In this document: one piece after another, positions 59,315 through 64,000 of the stretch
How positions within the stretch are numbered: position 1 is the first letter of the stretch
How the letters are laid out: each line of letters starts with the position of its first letter
Assembly (NCBI GenBank): GCA_017480325.1
Contig: JAFVAY010000012.1
Span: forward strand, 1 to 64,000
Length of the DNA: 64,000 nt
Direction: 5' to 3'
Source: Clostridiales bacterium
GTDB taxonomy: Bacteria; Bacillota; Clostridia; Saccharofermentanales; Saccharofermentanaceae
Program-made: the position numbers and the translations under genes
The notes under the pieces: generated by a model
The model's input: only the letters and a program-made list of their open reading frames with translations
Told to the model about the DNA's origin: nothing
The model's database searches: none

Positions 59315-59854
59315 ATGAGGAACGATCCTGAGAAAGATATATCAATAACCAATCTGGTGGCAGCGATATTCTTCTGGCTCCTGACGGCCGGATGGATCGC
59401 TTTGATCTTTTTTCTGTCTAATGAATCCGGAGATCTGTCATCCGATCGAAGTAACGCAATTCTCAAGACTATCGAACTTTTGTTCGGTGAAGGGGTGATC
59501 ACTGATTATATATTAAGAAAGATCGCTCATGTTCTGGAATTCAGTGTCCTGACAGTTCTGACATTTATAGCGATCAGATTTACGAATAAGGTATCGGAAA
59601 TAAGATCCTACGCGGAAAGTCCTGTAAAGTTTATTAAGTCGGATAATGAGATGTACATAGCGATCTCATTATGGCTGTCATTATTAACAGCAGTCGTAGA
59701 TGAATATCATCAGTTGTTCGTTGAAGGTCGTGACGGATCTATTAAAGACGTTCTTATAGATTCGATAGGGATATTCTCTGTGCTGTTGATAATAAGAGTA
59801 GGGTTCTCGATCTATCTCAGATACTTGGGTGCCAAAGAGGTTCGTTACGAATGA
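59315..59854 (+). CDS. VanZ-family membrane protein
   Basis: A 179-residue protein with about four TM helices and the VanZ signatures: FFLSNESGDLSSDRS, KIAHVLEFSVLT, and VDEYHQLFVEGRDGSIKDV with DSIG. VanZ-like proteins are linked to teicoplanin resistance in enterococci, but most chromosomal copies have no tested role. It begins two bases after smpB, and is last in the corA-tsaD-smpB unit. Confidence 0.9.
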   Translation: MRNDPEKDISITNLVAAIFFWLLTAGWIALIFFLSNESGDLSSDRSNAILKTIELLFGEGVITDYILRKIAHVLEFSVLTVLTFIAIRFTNKVSEIRSYAESPVKFIKSDNEMYIAISLWLSLLTAVVDEYHQLFVEGRDGSIKDVLIDSIGIFSVLLIIRVGFSIYLRYLGAKEVRYE

Positions 59855-59950
59855 TGAAGAGTGAGGGACCGATAATTTGATTTATTATTTTTATGTGCTA
59901 ATTCGGTATAATTACAATTTTGGTGAATTAGGAAGAGGAGAATAATATAT

Positions 59951-59987
59951 AAACGACCGTAAGCTTTACGGGCCTACGATCGTTTTG
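59951..59987. terminator. branched hairpin, possible terminator between convergent genes
   Basis: CCGTAA (59957-59962) pairs with TTACGG (59966-59971), and AAACGA (59951-59956) pairs with TCGTTT (59980-59985), giving a two-step stem with a bulge, then TT. It overlaps the stop of the leftward gene. A TATAAT at 59907-59912 lies upstream without an obvious gene behind it. Confidence 0.4.
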
Positions 59988-60585
59988 TCAAACTAACGGC
60001 TCCAATAAGGAATATCGACTGTCCGATCACATTAACACCCTGTGCGATCCAGTTCATCGATGCTTTATCAAAATCCTTAGATGATAAATATCCCATCATC
60101 AGCATGAACACGAATGACAAGATAAACATTATCATTGGAAGAATTCTATTACGTCTTTTGGATTCGACTGCAAGTCCGAGACAAAGTCCAAGCGTGCCCA
60201 ATATCATCGCAGATACGAATATCATCGTTCCACTGTACTTACCTGCTATCAACATGGCCCCTGCTGCCCTATCGAATTTATGTTCGTTTTTCTGAGGGAA
60301 GAATACGAACGCCACCGAAGCTATTCCGGCAAGCAGGAATCCGACTGACTGCATCGGAAAGAAGCACTGATTCAATCTCTCGAAGTCACATATATCCAGA
60401 GCCATAAGTAGCTTCCATGTGAATTTGAACAGTCCGGCAGCACATATCATTACTGTACCGCCGGAGAAAAGCGCGAAGGAGCCCTTGCTCATACAGTCAT
60501 ATAGACCTCGCTGTAGTATTACGGCAGCAATTATGAACAGCATTACCGGAACCAGATCCATAAGTGCCATGGGTAATGTGATCAT
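59974..60585 (-). CDS. six-TM membrane protein of unknown family
   Basis: A 203-residue hydrophobic protein with about six TM helices and short polar loops (a QKNEHKFDR loop and an ESKRRNR loop). I do not recognise a family. It overlaps the upstream DUF1295-like gene by four bases, so it is the last gene of the TetR-headed operon. Its DNA shares the last bases with the hairpin at 59951-59987. Confidence 0.65.
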   Translation of the reverse strand: MITLPMALMDLVPVMLFIIAAVILQRGLYDCMSKGSFALFSGGTVMICAAGLFKFTWKLLMALDICDFERLNQCFFPMQSVGFLLAGIASVAFVFFPQKNEHKFDRAAGAMLIAGKYSGTMIFVSAMILGTLGLCLGLAVESKRRNRILPMIMFILSFVFMLMMGYLSSKDFDKASMNWIAQGVNVIGQSIFLIGAVSLTKRS

Positions 60586-61394
60586 TCTGATTTTTCCTCT
60601 TTAACTATATGATAGAACGGAATAAACGGGAAAATGATCGGTGTTGTATCCGCATATTTTCTGTATTCTTCCTTGTCTCCATAGTTCTTTATATGGCGCT
60701 TCTCGAGTCTCTTGGCGCCGCTCATCATTACCGCGAAGATAGTGATGTACCCAAGTCCTACTATAAGCCACTGCCAGCCTGTTATTACGTTCACGCCGGA
60801 GATCACAAGTCCTGTCCAGAATACGATCTCTCCGAAGTAATTCGGGCATCTGCAGAACTTATAAAGTCCGTTCATAGCAGGCATGTTGGGATTAATAAGC
60901 TTTGCCGCACTCTTCTGCTTATCGGCAACAGACTCGATGATAATGCCTATAAGCATGATAGCGGCACCGATATAAGCCGGTATCTCGGACTTATCGGTTA
61001 CACCTGCGATATAGTTTGAAGCTCTATACCATACGGATGACACCTGAAGAACATATAAACAGGCGCATGCTACCCACATAACTATACTTACGAAGAAAGG
61101 AACCTTATTCTGTGTCTGTGAGGCTAAGGTCTTACGGTATGCCTCGCTCTTGATCTCACGAATTATCAGGAAGAGCCCGAGTCTTAAGCCGTAAACAAGG
61201 CAAAGAACGCAGAGAAGCAGCATGGCAACTGATGTATATCCGTTAACTATAGCGATAGCTCCGATGCTGACTCCGATTCCGGCCACTGCAAGTCCGTAGC
61301 CCGAAGTCATGAAGTAAACAAATCTGTAAAATCCCACGGCACACAACACAGCCGATACGATAAGCAATACCCATGTCAAAGGAGGAAAGACCAT
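60582..61394 (-). CDS. DUF1295 / steroid 5-alpha-reductase-like membrane protein
   Basis: A 270-residue membrane protein with about seven TM helices. The C-terminal block GLYKFCRCPNYFGEI, VFWTGLVIS and KRLEKRHIK, then YRKYADTTPIIFPF, match the DUF1295/S5A-reductase and isoprenylcysteine-methyltransferase-like superfamily, where this part binds NADPH or SAM. The substrate is unknown. It lies 12 bases after the NAD(P)-binding protein gene. Confidence 0.82.
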   Translation of the reverse strand: MVFPPLTWVLLIVSAVLCAVGFYRFVYFMTSGYGLAVAGIGVSIGAIAIVNGYTSVAMLLLCVLCLVYGLRLGLFLIIREIKSEAYRKTLASQTQNKVPFFVSIVMWVACACLYVLQVSSVWYRASNYIAGVTDKSEIPAYIGAAIMLIGIIIESVADKQKSAAKLINPNMPAMNGLYKFCRCPNYFGEIVFWTGLVISGVNVITGWQWLIVGLGYITIFAVMMSGAKRLEKRHIKNYGDKEEYRKYADTTPIIFPFIPFYHIVKEEKSE

Positions 61395-61406
61395 AACGTT
61401 ACCTCC

Positions 61407-62252
61407 TTACTTCTTGTAGCAGTTCTTGATGTATTCGGCGAAGGACGCGTCACCTACCTTGGTGTCTCCCACAAGATCATTAGTAAGCGTGAATTTGGAG
61501 AACTTAATGATGGCATCCTTGCCGTTCTTCTTAAGCTTATTAACCCACGCTAATACATCGAATAGCCATACCGGAGCTGTCTTAATGACAGGTTCTTTAC
61601 CTGCAGCGGCAAAAAACATGTTAGCGAATTCCTCGTAGGTATAGGTCTCCTTACCTCCTACGTTATATACCTTGTTCCCGTCACACATGTGCTCCACGAT
61701 AAAGTCAGCGAAGTCCGGTGTATCAACCACGTTTGCTCTTACCGGATTCTTTCCGAGGAGCGTAACCTTGCCTTTCTCGATCATGGGCATGAATACGTGA
61801 GCGATGTCGTAGAAATACCCTGTGGGACGGAAGATGACCCATGTAAGTCCGCTCTCCTTGAGATACTTCTCGAGCTTGGCCTTGGCATCAAGCATAGGAA
61901 CGTCAGGTGCCTGATCAGCCTTGATTACTGATATATAAGCGAAGTTCTTAACACCGGCTTTCTTAGCTTCGTCAACAAGATTCTTATTGGCGCCCCAGTC
62001 GATATCATAGGCCGTTACTGTGGCACTTGTCTTCGTAAGACCGACTGTAGTAATGACAACATCAGCGCCGTCACAAAGGCCTGACAAGCTGTCCTTATTT
62101 GTCATGTCGATCTTAACGGGAGTGAAGCCAGTAAGCCCCTCTATCTCTCTTGTTACCATATCTGCAGCAACTACATCATGTCCTGCCTTAACGAGAGACT
62201 TCAGGATATCAGATCCCAAGTGTCCGAAGGCTCCAGCTAAAACTACTTTCAT
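61407..62252 (-). CDS. NAD(P)-binding, NmrA-like short-chain dehydrogenase family protein
   Basis: A 281-residue Rossmann protein: nucleotide motif GAFGHLGSDI (residues 7-16), VVAADMV at strand two, DVVITTVGLT, then NFAYISVIKAD. No clear Tyr-x-x-x-Lys catalytic pair is visible (the position reads DAKAKLEKYL), typical of NmrA-like atypical SDRs that sense or reduce with NAD(P)H. GGAGGAA precedes ATG 62252. Middle gene of the TetR operon. Confidence 0.85.
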   Translation of the reverse strand: MKVVLAGAFGHLGSDILKSLVKAGHDVVAADMVTREIEGLTGFTPVKIDMTNKDSLSGLCDGADVVITTVGLTKTSATVTAYDIDWGANKNLVDEAKKAGVKNFAYISVIKADQAPDVPMLDAKAKLEKYLKESGLTWVIFRPTGYFYDIAHVFMPMIEKGKVTLLGKNPVRANVVDTPDFADFIVEHMCDGNKVYNVGGKETYTYEEFANMFFAAAGKEPVIKTAPVWLFDVLAWVNKLKKNGKDAIIKFSKFTLTNDLVGDTKVGDASFAEYIKNCYKK

Positions 62253-62275
62253 TTTCGATTCCTCCCTGCTATATT

Positions 62276-63190
62276 TTATTTATTTTTTTCCTTAGAACGC
62301 TTATCGTTGATGATGTCCATGTGCTCTGCCGTGATCAGCTCCACGCCGTTCTCCCTGGCCCATGCGACACAGCCCTTTAAAGCCGTGGGAAGGAAGATTC
62401 TGGGGACGTTAACAAGCTTCGCGCAGGCTTCGTCGGTAAACTTGATCTTATCGTCTATCCTGTCGGCGGCGTACTTAACGCTTGATACGGTGGTAGCTCT
62501 TACCGGGAGAAGCTCCGGGATAGCTTTGCTGAAGCGTGCATACCAGAAGTTCTTGCTGTCTCTGTAGCCGTAATCCACCGGCACCTTAGGGAAATCCTTA
62601 GCTCTTACACCGTTGATGATCGCGTTATAGTATTTCTCCTTCATCAGGATCTTATCTATCTTCAGGATAAAGGTCGCACCGAACTTCGAGGTGATTCCGT
62701 TAAAGTCGTGATACGGAGGCTCGTAGCCGTCTAGCATACCAGGGACATCCCTGTCGGCGCCGTCAAGCTCACGCATCCATGTGCACTCTATGACCTGGAA
62801 TGCCTCCTTTACTACCAGGGGTCTGTCCTCGCCCTCTGCAAGTCCCTTCTCGAAGGTGAACCTGCAGTCCTTCATCTTCTCTTCCGGCGTATCCCCCGGC
62901 CATCCTAATCTGACGACCTCCTTAAAGGTCTTCCTGTCGTCCCCGACAAAGTTGATGGCGCACTTCCCTGTCCTTAGAAGATTCTGTGCGGTATTCGAGG
63001 AATTACGGGCATTAAGAAGCATGGCGTAGTAATCCTTGCCCGCCACATAGTACGGTTGTACCAGGCTGTAGGGCCCCACAGTCGTTGAGCCGTCCTCCGC
63101 TATTGTACTGATTAGCACTGTAGGCATCGGAAAGAAAAGCGATGTCTGGTAGAAGTTATCTACTATCCTTAAGTCCTTAAAGCTGCTCAT
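62276..63190 (-). CDS. flavin reductase-like protein with C-terminal PCP_red-like domain
   Basis: A 304-residue protein. Residues 1-210 are an FMN-binding split barrel of the flavin-reductase-like family (FPMPTVLISTIAEDGSTTVG, then AMLLNARNSSNTAQNL). Residues about 248-298 (FTDEACAKLVNVPRIFL, ARENGVELITAEHMD) resemble the PCP_red domain known from light-independent protochlorophyllide reductase and some redox proteins. Pairing of the two in one chain is unusual. The split barrel probably binds FMN and reduces flavin or a small compound with NAD(P)H. It lies 13 bases after tetR. Confidence 0.78.
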   Translation of the reverse strand: MSSFKDLRIVDNFYQTSLFFPMPTVLISTIAEDGSTTVGPYSLVQPYYVAGKDYYAMLLNARNSSNTAQNLLRTGKCAINFVGDDRKTFKEVVRLGWPGDTPEEKMKDCRFTFEKGLAEGEDRPLVVKEAFQVIECTWMRELDGADRDVPGMLDGYEPPYHDFNGITSKFGATFILKIDKILMKEKYYNAIINGVRAKDFPKVPVDYGYRDSKNFWYARFSKAIPELLPVRATTVSSVKYAADRIDDKIKFTDEACAKLVNVPRIFLPTALKGCVAWARENGVELITAEHMDIINDKRSKEKNK

Positions 63191-63203
63191 ATATACCTCC
63201 GGG

Positions 63204-63728
63204 TCAGTAAATTAATTTGTTTATCATAGGCTTGATCTGTTTATATTCCGTGTAGCCGTTCGAAGCGAGATTAATAAGTATCTCGGCTAGGAAGGTTATC
63301 AGATACGGATCGTCGGGCTTATCTATTACGATCTTTATAAGATCCTCTATCTCCCTTACTATCATGCCGTGGTAATCTCCTGATACGACAGCGGGCTTCT
63401 TCGTAACGGTATTGCTTTGCTTCCACACAATCTCATAGATGGAGCTGAATTGTCGTATCATGTTAAATATCTTATGGATACCCTCTTCCGGGCCTGAGTC
63501 CTTAAGTGATTTACGGGTATCTTCCGTGAGCTTATTCCAGTCATCGAGCATCACGTAGGCGGCGAGCTTTTCCTTAGATGAGAAATAATTATAGAAAGTG
63601 CCCACCGCGATCCCGCAGGATTTGGCAACGCTTCTTATAGTCATGGAATCATAGCCGCCTTCTGACAGCATCTGAAGCTTGGCTTCAGTTAAGATCTTAT
63701 CCTCTATATTGTCTATGATCTTAGGCAT
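63204..63728 (-). CDS. TetR-family transcriptional regulator
   Basis: A 174-residue repressor: an N-terminal TetR helix-turn-helix (MTIRSVAKSCGIAVGTFYNYF, broken here as TIRSVAKSCG and IAVGTFYNYFSSKEKL) at residues about 25-55 and a helical ligand domain behind it. A 9+9 palindrome starts 11 bases upstream of its start codon. It is the first gene of a five-gene operon and probably represses it, including itself, with a small hydrophobic or redox-active ligand as inducer. GAGGTATCAG is the ribosome site. Confidence 0.92.
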   Translation of the reverse strand: MPKIIDNIEDKILTEAKLQMLSEGGYDSMTIRSVAKSCGIAVGTFYNYFSSKEKLAAYVMLDDWNKLTEDTRKSLKDSGPEEGIHKIFNMIRQFSSIYEIVWKQSNTVTKKPAVVSGDYHGMIVREIEDLIKIVIDKPDDPYLITFLAEILINLASNGYTEYKQIKPMINKLIY

Positions 63729-63738
63729 CTGATACCTC

Positions 63739-63758
63739 TATATGAACGTGTTCATATA
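63739..63758 (-). promoter_or_regulatory. palindromic TetR operator
   Basis: TATATGAAC (63739-63747), two bases, then GTTCATATA (63750-63758): perfect 9-base arms. It lies directly before the tetR ATG, where a bound repressor would block transcription start. Confidence 0.82.
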
Positions 63759-63810
63759 AATGATATTAATTGCCTGAGGTAAAGTCAAGAGACTCGCAGG
63801 TTAATGGATA

Positions 63811-63999
63811 TTAATTGAAAACCTCGTCGTAATTACTGAACCATTCCCCGTAATTGACTCTGTCGTTTACAAGGAAATCGCAGATATAGAACTCTTTGCC
63901 GTCAGCCTCGAAAAAGTAAAACATTACCGGATCATCGGCGTTCTGAGGATAGTATTCATCATAGGATACGGAGACATAAAGCGGATCGACTCCGGTATC
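63811..63999 (-). CDS. C-terminal end of an unknown protein (5' end outside window)
   Basis: The frame is open from the window edge to a TAA at 63811-63813, giving 62 residues rich in Asp, Tyr and Phe (VSVSYDEYYPQN, FYFFEADGKEFYICDF, NYGEWFSNYDE). The composition fits the end of an exported or cytosolic beta-rich domain. I do not recognise a family. No TetR operator arm overlaps it, so it belongs to another unit. Confidence 0.7.
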   Translation of the reverse strand, partial: DTGVDPLYVSVSYDEYYPQNADDPVMFYFFEADGKEFYICDFLVNDRVNYGEWFSNYDEVFN

Positions 64000-64000
64000 T

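Noticed and set aside
59855..59973. ssrA (tmRNA) or a small RNA downstream of smpB/vanZ
   Set aside because: No tag-peptide frame or tRNA-like ends; only a TATAAT and a hairpin are present.

Overview
The window looks like a chromosome segment of a Gram-positive anaerobe of the Bacillota, probably class Clostridia. The evidence is a fused PurL/PurQ of about 1260 residues, ZapA, VanZ, DUF975 and DUF3048 proteins, PgpH, YmdB and several lipoproteins, with strong AGGAGG-type ribosome sites and many ATGA start/stop overlaps. GC content looks moderate, with CTT/AGA-rich codon use. The genus cannot be settled from sequence alone. No tRNA, rRNA, tmRNA, CRISPR array or insertion sequence was seen, and no gene-free stretch exceeds 300 bases.

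Layout. 1-830: an AT-richer end of an accessory locus, with the RHS-core tail of a polymorphic toxin and a small membrane protein placed like its immunity gene. 939-4895 (minus): DUF975 protein and a glnS-gltX pair. 4987-12903: a 3-dehydroquinate-synthase-like protein coupled to an M28-like lipoprotein, a DUF3048 lipoprotein, a PP2C-like/TM/SH3 protein, M18 aminopeptidase and an MTA/SAH deaminase. 12911-16374: heterodimeric ABC exporter. 16387-22788: murD, then a membrane module (sensor-like protein, sensor domain fused to an MFS permease, sigma-region-2-like membrane protein) and a lipoprotein serpin. 22851-24825 (minus): D-lactate dehydrogenase and a tyrosine recombinase. 24965-27789: TrpXYZ-type ABC importer. 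27889-31409: a four-gene biotin carboxyltransferase set resembling methylmalonyl-CoA:pyruvate transcarboxylase. 31575-42483: RNA, ribosome and envelope genes (pnp, ymdB, lspA, rluD, phoH, pgpH, a ybeY-era fusion, recO) and an MFS permease. 42512-44896 (minus): XPD-like helicase with a nuclease domain. 45041-59854: aminotransferase, htpG, purL, rsmA, zapA, a U32 protein, dut, corA, a degenerate alpha/beta hydrolase, tsaD, smpB, vanZ. 59974-63728 (minus): five-gene redox/membrane operon headed by a TetR regulator with a clear operator. 63811-64000: end of an unknown gene.

Most of the window is housekeeping. The points that stand out are: (1) at least four proteins that keep an enzyme fold but have lost catalytic or metal-binding residues (4987, 6045, 8653, 56780); (2) four genes whose -10 element ends 6-7 bases before the ATG with no ribosome site, suggesting leaderless mRNAs (4987, 24825 minus, 36008, 44896 minus); (3) a transcarboxylase-like cluster with a soluble, TM-less OadG-tail protein; (4) a YbeY-Era fusion; (5) a pnp leader in which an 8-base anti-Shine-Dalgarno exactly complements the ribosome site; (6) a flavin reductase fused to a PCP_red-like domain inside a TetR-controlled operon; (7) the sensor-MFS/sigma-like membrane module. 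Calls rest on reading motifs by eye; no database or structure search was possible.
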